From Massilia rubra (GTDB taxonomy: Bacteria > Pseudomonadota > Gammaproteobacteria > Burkholderiales > Burkholderiaceae_D): 64,000 bases of DNA. The stretch lies in the NCBI RefSeq assembly GCF_011682065.1, contig NZ_VUYU01000001.1:1-64000 (forward strand). Reading direction: 5' to 3'. The position numbers were made by a program, and so were the translations under genes. Below, in pieces: positions 36,244 to 45,144 of this stretch. The stretch's first letter is position 1. Every line of letters starts with the position of its first letter. The notes under the pieces are model-generated. The model saw only the letters and a program-made list of their open reading frames with translations, did not search any database and was not told the DNA's origin.

Positions 36244-36984
36244 TTGAAGATCAAGCTCTATTTCCGGCTGTGCCGCGTGTTTTTCCATCTGTTGACCGGC
36301 TTGTCCGCGTGCGCATTCGTGTTCCCGTGGGCCAGCCACGCGCTGCGCGACCGCGTCACGCAAAGCTGGTCGCGCCGGCTGGTGGGCATCTGCGGCGTGA
36401 CCGTGACGCCGTCCACCGGCGTGGCGGCGCTGGCGCACGCGATGGTGGTGGCCAACCATGTTTCGTGGCTCGATATCTTTGTGATCAATGCGCTGTACCC
36501 GTGCCGCTTCGTGGCCAAGTCCGAGATCCGCGAGTGGCCGGTGCTCGGCTGGCTGGCCGACAAGGCCGGCACGGTGTTCCTCGCGCGCGGCAACCGGCGC
36601 GACCTGCGCCAGATTTTCAAGGGCCTGGTGCACAAGCTGGAGCAGGGCGAGCGGGTCGCCTTCTTCCCGGAAGGGACCACCGCCGCGCAGGGCAGCCTGC
36701 TGCCGTTCCATGCCAACCTGTTCGAAGCGGCGGTCGATGCCGGCGTGATGGTGCAGCCGTACGCGGTGAGCTATGTGGACGCCAGCGGCGCGCTGCATCC
36801 GTCCATCGAATTCATCGGCGAGATGACCTTCGCCGAGAGCATGGTGGCGATCCTGTCCGGTCCCGCCGTGACCGCGCGCGTGGTGTGCATGGCGCCGATC
36901 GACGCCGCCGGCGCGCACCGGCGCGATGTCTGCGCCGCCGCCCACGCCGCCGTGGGAACGGCGCTGGGGCACAAGCCCGGCTAG
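36244..36984 (+). CDS. plsC: 1-acyl-sn-glycerol-3-phosphate acyltransferase-type protein
   Basis: A 246-residue membrane acyltransferase of the PlsC superfamily. A hydrophobic N-terminal segment ([17 protein letters not shown]) precedes the catalytic NHVSWLD (NHx4D) near residue 71. FLARGN and FFPEGTT follow near residue 140. It probably acylates lysophosphatidic acid; other lyso-lipid substrates are possible. The start is TTG with GGAG 5 bases before it. It lies 94 bases after pyrC'. Its TAG stop overlaps the apaH stop in a shared CTAG. A second PlsC-like gene is at 46.7 kb. Confidence 0.92.
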   Translation: MKIKLYFRLCRVFFHLLTGLSACAFVFPWASHALRDRVTQSWSRRLVGICGVTVTPSTGVAALAHAMVVANHVSWLDIFVINALYPCRFVAKSEIREWPVLGWLADKAGTVFLARGNRRDLRQIFKGLVHKLEQGERVAFFPEGTTAAQGSLLPFHANLFEAAVDAGVMVQPYAVSYVDASGALHPSIEFIGEMTFAESMVAILSGPAVTARVVCMAPIDAAGAHRRDVCAAAHAAVGTALGHKPG

Positions 36985-37853
36985 GCTTTCGGCTTGCCCG
37001 GTTCCTTGTACTCCGGGCAGTCGACTTGCAGCAGGCTGCGGTCGTTCAGGCACAGCGCGGTCAATTTGCCGCCCCACACGCAGCCGCTGTCGAGGCCAAC
37101 CACGTCATCGCGCAGCAGCAGGCCAAGGGCCGACCAGTGGCCGAACACCACGGTGGCGCCCAGGCTGCGCCGGCCCGGCAGGTCGAACCAGGGCAGCAGG
37201 CTTGACCCTGGCGGCGCGCCCGCGCTTTCCTTTTCCTTGAAATCCATGGTGCCGTCGGGCGCGCACAGGCGCATGCGCGTGAGCGCGTTGACGATGCAGC
37301 GCAGGCGCGCCAGGCCGCTGAGCGCATCGTCCCAGCGCGCCGGCTCGTTGCCGTACATGTCGCGCAAAAAATCGATCCAGCCCGGCCCGCGCAGCACCGC
37401 TTCGACTTCGCCCGCCAGCGCCATGGTTTGCGCCGCGTCCCACTGCGGGGCCACGCCCGCATGCACCAGCAGGTGGCCTTCGGCCATCATCGCCAGCGGG
37501 CGATGACGCAGCCAGTCGATCAGTTCAGCGCGGTCGGGCGCGGCCAGGATGGCGTCGAGCGTATCGGATTTCGAGGTCTTTTGCGCGCCCACCGCCACCG
37601 CCAGCAAATGCAGGTCGTGGTTGCCGAGCAGCGCCTCGCCGGCGCCCGCGCGCTCCAGCGCGGCCACCCGGCGCAGCGCGTCGAGCGAAGCCGGGCCGCG
37701 GTTGATCAGGTCCCCCACGAACAGGACGCGCGCGGGGCCGCCCGCATCTTCTTCGATGCGCTTGAGCAGGACAGCGGTTTCGTGGGCGCATCCTTGCAGA
37801 TCGCCGATGACATAAGTTCTTAACAATTCAATTCCAGTACGGGCAGGGTTCAC
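36981..37853 (-). CDS. apaH: Symmetrical bis(5'-nucleosyl)-tetraphosphatase
   Basis: Hydrolyses Ap4A to two ADP and is linked to stress and RNA-cap removal. It has about 290 residues. Metallophosphatase motifs are YVIGDLQGC (GDxxG), [13 protein letters not shown] (GDxxDRG with Asn for Asp), [11 protein letters not shown] (GNHE/D) and [11 protein letters not shown]. The C-terminal [14 protein letters not shown] and [15 protein letters not shown] are ApaH-specific. A GTG at 37853 is taken as the start; a TTG nine codons in would start closer to the first motif. Confidence 0.95.
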   Translation of the reverse strand: MNPARTGIELLRTYVIGDLQGCAHETAVLLKRIEEDAGGPARVLFVGDLINRGPASLDALRRVAALERAGAGEALLGNHDLHLLAVAVGAQKTSKSDTLDAILAAPDRAELIDWLRHRPLAMMAEGHLLVHAGVAPQWDAAQTMALAGEVEAVLRGPGWIDFLRDMYGNEPARWDDALSGLARLRCIVNALTRMRLCAPDGTMDFKEKESAGAPPGSSLLPWFDLPGRRSLGATVVFGHWSALGLLLRDDVVGLDSGCVWGGKLTALCLNDRSLLQVDCPEYKEPGKPKA

Positions 37854-38024
37854 ATAAAATCATGGTGCCGCATTTCCAGGCCCGGCGGATACTAAATCAT
37901 TTTTGTAAGCAATGGTGCCGGTTTGAGCTGTAACATGCATTGCTTTCATGCTAATAGCCGTCGTTTGAGCCTGATCAATATGGGTATCGATTGCGCGCGC
38001 GTATTTGCGTATCATATGCTGGTG

Positions 38025-38046
38025 CGGGCCGGTCCGGACCGTCCCG
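38025..38046. other. 22-bp near-perfect palindrome upstream of rfbC
   Basis: Centred on ggtccggacc (38031-38040) and extending to cgggccggtccggaccgtcccg with one mismatched pair. It lies about 62 bases before the rfbC start in the apaH-rfbC divergent gap. It could be an operator or a small hairpin. Confidence 0.4.
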
Positions 38047-38108
38047 GCCGATAAAAGATAATGCTTGCCGGCAGTATTTGATGCCCACTTCGATGATAGG
38101 ATTTTCTG

Positions 38109-38654
38109 ATGAAAGTCACGCCCACCGCCATTCCCGAAGTCCTGATCCTGGAGCCGCGCGTGTTCGGCGACGACCGGGGCTTTTTCTTTGAAAGTTTTAA
38201 CGAGCGCAAATTCGAGCAGTTGACCGGGGTCTGCGCGCATTTTGTCCAGGATAACCACTCCAAGTCGGCCAAGAATGTGTTGCGCGGCCTGCATTACCAG
38301 ATCAGCCACCCGCAAGGCAAACTGGTGCGCGTGAGCGCGGGATCGGTGTATGACGTGGTGGTCGATTTGCGTAAATCGTCGGCCTTTTTCGGGCGCTGGA
38401 TCGGATTGGATTTATCCGCCGAAAACCAGCGTCAGCTATGGGTGCCGCCCGGTTTTGCGCACGGTTTCATGGTCACCAGCGATAGCGCCGAAGTCCAGTA
38501 TAAAACCACCGATTACTGGGCGCCCGAACTGGAACGGGTGATTCTATGGAATGATCCCGACATCGGCATCGAATGGCCCTTGCCCGGTTTGCCTATGCTT
38601 TCCGGAAAAGACAGCAAGGGTGCGCTGCTGGCGCAGTCCGACGTATTTCCATGA
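38109..38654 (+). CDS. rfbC: dTDP-4-dehydrorhamnose 3,5-epimerase
   Basis: Third enzyme of dTDP-L-rhamnose synthesis. A 181-residue cupin-fold protein. It shows EPRVFGDDRGFFFESFN, VQDNHSKSAKNVLRGLHYQ with the catalytic His, KLVRVSAGSVYDVVVDLR, and WVPPGFAHGFMV followed by YKTTDYWAPELER. It is coupled to rfbD by an ATGA overlap. rfbA and rfbB are not in this window. Confidence 0.98.
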   Translation: MKVTPTAIPEVLILEPRVFGDDRGFFFESFNERKFEQLTGVCAHFVQDNHSKSAKNVLRGLHYQISHPQGKLVRVSAGSVYDVVVDLRKSSAFFGRWIGLDLSAENQRQLWVPPGFAHGFMVTSDSAEVQYKTTDYWAPELERVILWNDPDIGIEWPLPGLPMLSGKDSKGALLAQSDVFP

Positions 38655-39535
38655 AGATCTTACTCACCGGCGCCAACGGCCAGCTTGGCCATGAACTGGC
38701 GCGCAGCCTGCGCCCGCTGGGCGAACTGGTCGCGCCCGCGCACGCCGCTTGCGACCTGGCCGACCTCGACCAGCTGCGCGCCGTGCTGCGCACGGTGCGG
38801 CCGGACCTGATCGTCAACGCGGCCGCCTATACGGCCGTGGACCGCGCCGAGGAAGAGCCCGCGCTGGCGATGCGCATCAACGCCGATGCGCCGGCCCTGA
38901 TGGCGCACGAGGCCAGGGCGCTGGGCGCGACGCTGCTGCACTATTCCACCGATTACGTGTTCGACGGCAAGGCGGCGGGCGCCTATGCCGAGACCGACAC
39001 CCCAGCGCCGCTGAGTGTCTACGGACAGAGCAAGCTTGCCGGGGAGCAGGCCATTGCCGCCGCCGGCATCCGGCATCTGATCCTGCGTACCAGCTGGGTG
39101 TACGGCTTGCGCGGCAATAACTTCCTGTTGACCATGTTGCGCCTGGCAAGGGAGCGCGAGCAGTTGCGTATCGTTGCCGATCAGCATGGCGCACCCACCT
39201 GGAGCCGCACCCTGGCCGACACCAGCGCGCATTTGCTGGGCCTGGCGGAGGCGGGCGGCGCCCCGTGGTGGGAGCGGCACGGCGGCCTGTACCACTTGAC
39301 CAGCCAGGGCTGCACCAGCTGGGCCGGCTTTGCCGGGGCGATTTTCAGCACCGCCGGCCTCGCTTGCGAGGTGGTGCCGATCACTGCGGCGGAATATGGC
39401 GCCAAAGCACCGCGACCGGCCAATTCCAGTCTCGATTGCGGCAAGCTGATGGCCCTGTGCGGCCCTTTGCCGGACTGGCAAACAGCCCTGGCCGACTGCC
39501 TTTCTTCAGCAGACGCCGGCAGGGGTCTTGTCTAA
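38651..39535 (+). CDS. rfbD: dTDP-4-dehydrorhamnose reductase
   Basis: The last step of dTDP-L-rhamnose synthesis, NADPH reduction of dTDP-4-keto-rhamnose. A 294-residue SDR-type enzyme. The cofactor loop is LLTGANGQLGHEL; the catalytic YxxxK is in SVYGQSKLAGEQA, with STDYVFDGKAAGAY before it and RTSWVYGLRGNNF after it. The ATG at 38651 overlaps the rfbC stop. It precedes a WecA-type transferase gene. Confidence 0.98.
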   Translation: MKILLTGANGQLGHELARSLRPLGELVAPAHAACDLADLDQLRAVLRTVRPDLIVNAAAYTAVDRAEEEPALAMRINADAPALMAHEARALGATLLHYSTDYVFDGKAAGAYAETDTPAPLSVYGQSKLAGEQAIAAAGIRHLILRTSWVYGLRGNNFLLTMLRLAREREQLRIVADQHGAPTWSRTLADTSAHLLGLAEAGGAPWWERHGGLYHLTSQGCTSWAGFAGAIFSTAGLACEVVPITAAEYGAKAPRPANSSLDCGKLMALCGPLPDWQTALADCLSSADAGRGLV

Positions 39536-39713
39536 GACTAAGCAAAAATGCCGCAACAGGCGTCGAAAGCGCTCTTTTTTGCATAAAACCTGCGTAGCGT
39601 CGCCCGCTGGCCCCCATCCTGGCGTATTTGGGGGGCGGGTAATCCGGTACAATCATGGATTACTTTCATACCAGATCATGGCGACCGCAACACTCACCGC
39701 ATGCGTTGGTCCG

Positions 39714-39738
39714 CCGGGTAGGGCACGAGCCTGCCCGC
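39714..39738 (+). other. Small hairpin just upstream of the WecA-type gene
   Basis: cgggtagg / cctgcccg with a short loop and one G-U pair, followed by cgttttagc. It could be a weak rfbD terminator or a leader hairpin. The following start codon at 39761 lacks a visible ribosome site. Confidence 0.35.
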
Positions 39739-39760
39739 GTTTTAGCATATATAAATAATA

Positions 39761-40855
39761 ATGTTTTCATTTCTCGTGAGTTTCGTCGCTTCCGCCTTGC
39801 TGACCCTGCTTGTAATCAAGCAGGCCAGGCTGCATGGTCCCGCGCTCGATGCCGATTTCTTCGGCGTTCAAAAAGTCCATTCGCATACCGTGGCGCGCAT
39901 TGGCGGGCTGCCGATTTTCATGGCGGTCGTGATCAGCGCGCTCATTTCGATCTGGCGCGTGCCGGCCATGGCCGTCTGGCTGATGTCGCTGATGCTGTGC
40001 GCCGGGGTGGCCTTTGTCGGCGGCATCGTGGAAGACTACACCGGCAATGTCAGTGCGCTGCGGCGCCTGATATTGACGATGGCGGCCGCCTTGCTCGGCT
40101 ATTTCTTGCTCGGCGCCAAACTCGACCGCATCGATTTTCCGTTCAGCTCGTGGCGCATCGTGTATATCTGGGTGGCCGTTCCGCTGACCGTGCTGGCGGT
40201 GGCCGGTATCGCCAACGCGATTAATATCATCGACGGATTTAATGGTCTGGCCAGCGTGGTAACCATCTGTATGCTTATCTCGCTCGGTTATGTGGCGTGG
40301 CAGGTGGGCGATGTGTTCGTGCTGGTGGCGGCGCTGATGGTGGCGGGCGCCACGGCCGGCTTCCTGATCTGGAATTACCCGGTCGGCCTGATATTCCTGG
40401 GCGACGGCGGCGCGTATTTTATCGGCTTCATGCTGGGCGAGCTGGCGCTGCTGCTGGTAATGCGCAACCCCGACGTGTCGACCTGGTATGCGGCTTTGCT
40501 GCTGATATATCCGGCGTTCGAAACGATTTTCTCGGCCTATCGCCGCATGTTCTTGCGCGGAAAATCGCCGGCTATGCCGGACGGGATACACCTGCACAGC
40601 CTGATTTTCCGGCGCATTGTGCAATGGGCGGTGGGCCGCAAAGAAGCGCGCGCCCTGATGCGCCGCAATTCGCTAACATCGCCGTACCTGTGGATGTTTT
40701 CCCTGATGGCGGTAATCCCGGCCACGGTGTTCTGGAAAGATACCGGAGTATTGATTTTCTTCTGCTTATTGTTCGTCGTCAGTTATGTGTGGCTGTATGC
40801 GCGTATTGTTCGATTTAAGTCACCCCGATGGCTCATTCTTCGCAAGAAGGACTAG
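39761..40855 (+). CDS. Undecaprenyl-phosphate sugar-1-phosphate transferase (MraY/WecA family)
   Basis: A 364-residue polytopic membrane enzyme with about 10 hydrophobic segments. It is expected to attach a sugar-1-phosphate to undecaprenyl phosphate at the cytoplasmic face, starting O-antigen or another glycan. Family motifs are HTVARIGGLPIF near residue 40, NAINIIDGFNGLA near residue 155, FLGDGGAYFIGF near residue 210 and an HLHSLIFRR loop. The pattern is WecA-like rather than MraY. The sugar cannot be predicted. The upstream 20 bases are AT-rich without a Shine-Dalgarno match. A TACAAT box near 39650 could be its -10. Confidence 0.93.
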   Translation: MFSFLVSFVASALLTLLVIKQARLHGPALDADFFGVQKVHSHTVARIGGLPIFMAVVISALISIWRVPAMAVWLMSLMLCAGVAFVGGIVEDYTGNVSALRRLILTMAAALLGYFLLGAKLDRIDFPFSSWRIVYIWVAVPLTVLAVAGIANAINIIDGFNGLASVVTICMLISLGYVAWQVGDVFVLVAALMVAGATAGFLIWNYPVGLIFLGDGGAYFIGFMLGELALLLVMRNPDVSTWYAALLLIYPAFETIFSAYRRMFLRGKSPAMPDGIHLHSLIFRRIVQWAVGRKEARALMRRNSLTSPYLWMFSLMAVIPATVFWKDTGVLIFFCLLFVVSYVWLYARIVRFKSPRWLILRKKD

Positions 40856-40933
40856 CATTAATGCGCGGATGTAGTATATTGCGACAATTGGTGAGATTTC
40901 ACTTAATCTGTTTCAACCCACTTTGAAGGAACG

Positions 40934-41245
40934 ATGATGGATCTGTCAAATATGTCGATCGGTGATCTGCGCAACCTGCAGGATCAAATCAAGCAAGAAA
41001 TGAAGAAGCGCGAGCACCAGGAAGTCGCCAAAGCCCGCGAACAGATCCTGGCAATTGCCCAGAGCGTTGGTGTGCCACTAAAGGATCTGATCGGTACCGG
41101 TATCCGCGCCAAGACCGGCAGCGTCGCCGTGCGTTATCGTCATCCGGACAATGCAGCCCAACAATGGACCGGCCGTGGCCGTCAGCCGAAATGGGTCAAG
41201 GAATGGGTCGAAGGCGGCAAGGATATCGACAAGCTGCGCGTGTAA
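40934..41245 (+). CDS. H-NS family nucleoid-associated protein
   Basis: A 103-residue H-NS-like DNA-binding protein. The N-terminal coiled coil (LRNLQDQIKQEMKKREHQEV) serves oligomerisation. The C-terminal domain carries YRHPDNAAQQWTGRGRQPKW, with the QWTGRGRQP loop that enters the AT-rich minor groove. It is probably a xenogeneic silencer of AT-rich DNA. The gene stands alone between the WecA-type gene and phosphomannomutase, with an AAGGAA ribosome site and a stem-loop downstream. Confidence 0.97.
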   Translation: MMDLSNMSIGDLRNLQDQIKQEMKKREHQEVAKAREQILAIAQSVGVPLKDLIGTGIRAKTGSVAVRYRHPDNAAQQWTGRGRQPKWVKEWVEGGKDIDKLRV

Positions 41246-41255
41246 TCGATTTTCA

Positions 41256-41306
41256 TGTAGCGGCAGGATCGGCGGGCAATTCCCAAAGGCCCCGCTTGCC
41301 GCTACA
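41256..41306. terminator. Stem-loop downstream of the H-NS gene
   Basis: Outer arms tgtagcggca (41256-41265) and tgccgctaca (41297-41306) are exact complements, and an inner gcggg/cccgc pair extends the stem. There is no T-run, so termination is uncertain. The right arm contains tacaat, a possible -10 for the next gene. Confidence 0.5.
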
Positions 41307-41451
41307 ATATCAGGCATTCCCGGTCTTTTTCTTTAATCGCTGTCCCCCATCATCATCCCGACGCACTGTTTGCAAGCCAGGTTGACGCCGTTTTTCGCAT
41401 GGCGCTCGCCAGCATCCTGCCGCGCCGCGACTTACCTGAGGTTTCTACTCC

Positions 41452-42834
41452 ATGCTTCCACTTTCCAAGACGATCTTCAAAGCCTACGACATTCGCGGTG
41501 TGATCGGCAGCACGCTCGACGCCGGCATCGCGCACCAGATCGGCCAGGCCTTCGGCGCCGCCGCGCTGGCCAAGGGCGAACGCACCGTCGTGATCGGCCG
41601 CGATGGCCGCTTGTCGGGTCCGGAACTGACGGCGGCGCTGGCGCAAGGCTTGCAGGCTGCCGGCGTCGATGTGATCGACCTGGGCGTGGTGGCCACGCCG
41701 ATGGTCTACTTCGGCACCAATGTGCTGGGCGCGGCCTCGGGCATCATGGTCACGGGCAGCCACAATCCGCCCAACTACAACGGCTTTAAAATGGTGCTGG
41801 CCGGCGAAGCGATCCACGGCGAGACCATCCAGGCGCTGTACCACAGCATCGCCGCGCACGACGGCAGCGTTGCCGCCACCCCGGGCGCCTACAGCACGCA
41901 CGACATCCGCGCCGCCTACCTCGAGCGCATCATCGGCGACGTCAAGCTGGCGCGCCCGATGAAGATCGCGGTCGACTGCGGCAACGGCGTGGCCGGCGCC
42001 TTTGCCGGTGACCTGTATCGCGGCATGGGTTGCGAAGTGATCGAATTGTTCTGCGAAGTGGACGGCACCTTCCCCAACCACCATCCCGATCCGGCCCATC
42101 CTGAAAACCTGCAAGACTTGATCCGCTGCCTGCAAGAGACCGACGCCGAAATCGGCATCGCCTTCGATGGCGACGGCGACCGCCTGGGCGTGGTCACCAA
42201 GGATGGCCAGATCATTTATCCGGACCGCCAGATGATGCTGTTCGCGGCCGATGTCCTGTCGCGCAATCCGGGCGCGGAGATTTTGTACGACGTCAAATGC
42301 ACGCGCCATCTGGCGCCGTGGATTTCGAAGCATGGCGGGCGTCCGCTGATGTGGAAAACCGGCCACTCGCTGGTCAAGGCCAAGCTGCGCGAAACGGGCG
42401 CCCCGCTGGGCGGCGAAATGAGCGGCCATATCTTCTTCAAGGACCGCTGGTACGGTTTCGACGACGGCCTGTATTCCGGCGCGCGCCTGCTCGAACTGCT
42501 CACGCGCGCGGCCGATCCGTCGGCCATGATGAACGCGCTGCCGCAGTCCGACAGCACGCCCGAACTGCACCTGCACCTGGCCGAAGGCGAGAACGTGGCC
42601 CTGATCGAGCGCTTGCGCAATGAAGCGTCTTTCCCTGGCTCGGAGCGCATCATCGACATCGATGGCCTGCGCGTCGAGTATCCGGACGGCTTTGGCCTGG
42701 CGCGTTCATCCAACACCACGCCGGTGGTGGTGATGCGCTTCGAAGCGGAAACGCCGGAAGCGCTGCGCCGCATCCAGGGCGAGTTCCGGCGCGTGATCGT
42801 GGCCGTGCGCCCCGACGCCGAACTGCCGTTCTGA
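41452..42834 (+). CDS. manB: Phosphomannomutase/phosphoglucomutase
   Basis: Interconverts hexose 1- and 6-phosphates for surface-sugar synthesis. A 460-residue alpha-D-phosphohexomutase. It starts FKAYDIRGVIG. The phosphoserine loop is TGSHNPPNYNG near residue 103, the Mg site is DGDGDRLGV near residue 243, the sugar-specificity loop is GGEMSGHIFF, and the C-terminal phosphate loop is RSSNTTPVVV. Its length and motifs fit dual-specificity AlgC-type enzymes. It precedes the lipopolysaccharide genes waaC and waaA. Confidence 0.95.
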   Translation: MLPLSKTIFKAYDIRGVIGSTLDAGIAHQIGQAFGAAALAKGERTVVIGRDGRLSGPELTAALAQGLQAAGVDVIDLGVVATPMVYFGTNVLGAASGIMVTGSHNPPNYNGFKMVLAGEAIHGETIQALYHSIAAHDGSVAATPGAYSTHDIRAAYLERIIGDVKLARPMKIAVDCGNGVAGAFAGDLYRGMGCEVIELFCEVDGTFPNHHPDPAHPENLQDLIRCLQETDAEIGIAFDGDGDRLGVVTKDGQIIYPDRQMMLFAADVLSRNPGAEILYDVKCTRHLAPWISKHGGRPLMWKTGHSLVKAKLRETGAPLGGEMSGHIFFKDRWYGFDDGLYSGARLLELLTRAADPSAMMNALPQSDSTPELHLHLAEGENVALIERLRNEASFPGSERIIDIDGLRVEYPDGFGLARSSNTTPVVVMRFEAETPEALRRIQGEFRRVIVAVRPDAELPF

Positions 42835-42847
42835 GCGCGAGCCCCGC

Positions 42848-43837
42848 TTGGCGCGCCTGAACATCCTGCTGGTGCGCGTGTCGTCCCTGGGCGACGTGCT
42901 GCACAACCTGCCGATGGTGGCCGACATCTTGCGCCACCATCCCGACGCCAACATCGATTGGGTGGTGGAGGAGGGCTATGTCAGCCTGGTGCGCCTGAAC
43001 CCGCGCGTGCGCCGCATCATTCCGTTCGCCTTGCGGCGCTGGCGCAAGAGCCTCGGCAAGAAGGAGACGTGCGCCGAGATACGCGGTTTTTTCAAGGCCG
43101 TGCGCGAGGAGGAATACGACTATGTGTTCGATACCCAGGGCCTGCTCAAGACCGGCATCATCATGGGCGCCGCGCGCGTGAAAAAAGGCGGGCGCAAGGT
43201 GGGCCTGGCCAACGGCAGCGAAGGCTCCGGCTACGAAGGCGTCTCGCGCATCTTCCACACCCAAAGCATTCCTACGGACCCGCGCACGCACGCGGTGGCG
43301 CGCGGGCGCCTGGTGGCCGGCGCGGCACTCGGCTACGCGCTCGATACCCGGCCCGACTTCGGCCTGCCGGGGCTTGAGCACGCCAACCGCCCGGCATGGA
43401 TGCCGGCCGGGGATTACGCGGTGTTCTTCCACGGGACCGCGCGCAACGCCAAGAAATGGGCGCCCGAGAACTGGATCGCCATCGGGCACGCGCTGGCGCC
43501 CATGCCGGTGCTGCTGGCCTGGGGCTCGCCCCTTGAGAAAGCCGAAGCCGACACGCTCGCCGCCAGCCTCCCGAACGCCACCGTGCTGCCCAAACTGTCG
43601 ATGGATGAAGCGGTGAGCCTGGCGCGCAACGCGGCGCTGGCGATCGGCGTCGACACCGGCCTGACCCACATCGCCGCCGCCTTCATGCGTCCCGTGATCG
43701 AAATTTACTGCGACTCGCCCAAGTGGAAGACCGAAGGCAACTGGTCGGAGCAGATCATCAACCTGGGCGACAAGGGCGCGCCGCCCTCTGTGGCAGAGGT
43801 CCTGGCGGCCGTCAAGCAATTGCGGGGCATGGCCTGA
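42848..43837 (+). CDS. waaC: Lipopolysaccharide heptosyltransferase I
   Basis: A GT9 enzyme adding the first L-glycero-D-manno-heptose to Kdo in the LPS inner core. About 329 residues. The start ILLVRVSSLGDVLHNLP is typical; DYVFDTQGLLKTG, FFHGTARNAKKWAPENW and IGVDTGLTHIAAAF (nucleotide-sugar site) are also seen. A TTG start at 42848 is inferred, since no ATG or GTG precedes the conserved N-terminus. The stop overlaps waaA (TGATG). gmhB, making its sugar donor precursor, lies at 47.5 kb. Confidence 0.96.
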   Translation: MARLNILLVRVSSLGDVLHNLPMVADILRHHPDANIDWVVEEGYVSLVRLNPRVRRIIPFALRRWRKSLGKKETCAEIRGFFKAVREEEYDYVFDTQGLLKTGIIMGAARVKKGGRKVGLANGSEGSGYEGVSRIFHTQSIPTDPRTHAVARGRLVAGAALGYALDTRPDFGLPGLEHANRPAWMPAGDYAVFFHGTARNAKKWAPENWIAIGHALAPMPVLLAWGSPLEKAEADTLAASLPNATVLPKLSMDEAVSLARNAALAIGVDTGLTHIAAAFMRPVIEIYCDSPKWKTEGNWSEQIINLGDKGAPPSVAEVLAAVKQLRGMA

Positions 43838-45099
43838 TGCGCACCTTCTACAGCGTGATGTGGTACCTGGCGCTGCCGCTGGTGCTGCTGCGCCTGTGGT
43901 GGCGCGGCATGAAGGAGCCGGGCTACCGCCAGCACTGGCGCGAGCGGCTCGGTTTCTACCGCGAGCGCGCGCCGGGCTGGCACACGATCTGGGTGCACGC
44001 GGTGTCGGTCGGCGAAACGCGCGCCGCCGAACCGCTGATCGACGCGCTGGTCGAGGCCTATCCCGACAGCCGCATCCTGCTCACCCACATGACGCCCACC
44101 GGGCGCGCCACCGGCAAAGCGCTGTTCGCCAAGCATGGCGAGCGCCTGATCCAGGCCTATCTTCCGTACGACACCGTGGCCATGGTGAACCGCTTCATTC
44201 GCCAGTTCACGCCGCGCATCTGCATCCTGATGGAGACCGAAGTCTGGCCCAACCTGATCGCCGCCTGCGGCGAGCGCATTCCGGTCGCGCTGGTCAATGC
44301 GCGCCTGTCGGAGCGCTCGCTCAGGCGCGGCCAGCGCTTCGGTAAACTCATGACCGAGGCCGGCCGCGGCATCGCCCTGGTGGGCGCCCAGACCGAGGCT
44401 GACGCGGCGCGCCTGCGTTCTTTCGGCGCGCCCAAGGTGGAAGTCACGGGCAGCATCAAGTTCGACGTGGTGGTGCCCGATGCGGCCTTGGCGACCGGCG
44501 CCTGGCTGCGTACGCAAATCGGCGCGCGCCCGGTGCTGCTGTGCGCCAGCACGCGCGATGGCGAAGAGGCGCTGATCCTGGACGCCTTCAAGGCGATGGC
44601 GTGGCCGCATGGCGCACCGCTGCTCATGCTCGTGCCGCGCCACCCGCAGCGTTTCGACGATGTGGCGGCGCAGGTCTTGGAACGCGGCTTTTCGCTGCGG
44701 CGCCGCTCAGGCATCGCGCAGCACGGCGTCGACGCCCAGGTACTGCTGGGCGACTCGATGGGCGAAATGTTCGCCTACTACGCCGCGTGCGACGTCGCTT
44801 TTGTAGGCGGCAGCCTGCTGCCTCTGGGCGGCCAGAACCTGATCGAGCCATGCGCGCTGGGCAAACCGGTGCTGGTCGGCCCGCATACCTTCAATTTTGC
44901 GCTGGCCACCGACGACGCCATCGCCGCCGGGGGCGCGATCCGCGTGCCCGACGCCACCGCACTGCTGAGCGAAGCGGCGCGCCTGCTGAGCGACCCTGAG
45001 GCCCGTGCCGCCATGGGTGCGCAGGCGGCCGCATACGCCCAACGCCATCGCGGCGCGACCGCGCGCACAGTTGGTTTATTGCGACGACTGATTTATTAG
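43837..45099 (+). CDS. waaA: 3-deoxy-D-manno-octulosonic acid transferase
   Basis: Transfers Kdo to lipid A precursor. A 420-residue GT30 enzyme. The N-terminal membrane anchor is YLALPLVLLRLWW. The catalytic-site WVHAVSVGETRAAEPLI is near residue 50, with METEVWPNLIAAC and VNARLSERSL, and the C-terminal domain has VPRHPQRF, GGSLLPLGGQNLIEPCALG and HTFNF. The ATG at 43837 overlaps the waaC stop. Whether it adds one or two Kdo residues cannot be told from sequence. Confidence 0.97.
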   Translation: MRTFYSVMWYLALPLVLLRLWWRGMKEPGYRQHWRERLGFYRERAPGWHTIWVHAVSVGETRAAEPLIDALVEAYPDSRILLTHMTPTGRATGKALFAKHGERLIQAYLPYDTVAMVNRFIRQFTPRICILMETEVWPNLIAACGERIPVALVNARLSERSLRRGQRFGKLMTEAGRGIALVGAQTEADAARLRSFGAPKVEVTGSIKFDVVVPDAALATGAWLRTQIGARPVLLCASTRDGEEALILDAFKAMAWPHGAPLLMLVPRHPQRFDDVAAQVLERGFSLRRRSGIAQHGVDAQVLLGDSMGEMFAYYAACDVAFVGGSLLPLGGQNLIEPCALGKPVLVGPHTFNFALATDDAIAAGGAIRVPDATALLSEAARLLSDPEARAAMGAQAAAYAQRHRGATARTVGLLRRLIY

Positions 45100-45144
45100 G
45101 CTTTGGTAACATGTCCCCACAATAAATAATAACTGGGGAAGCAC

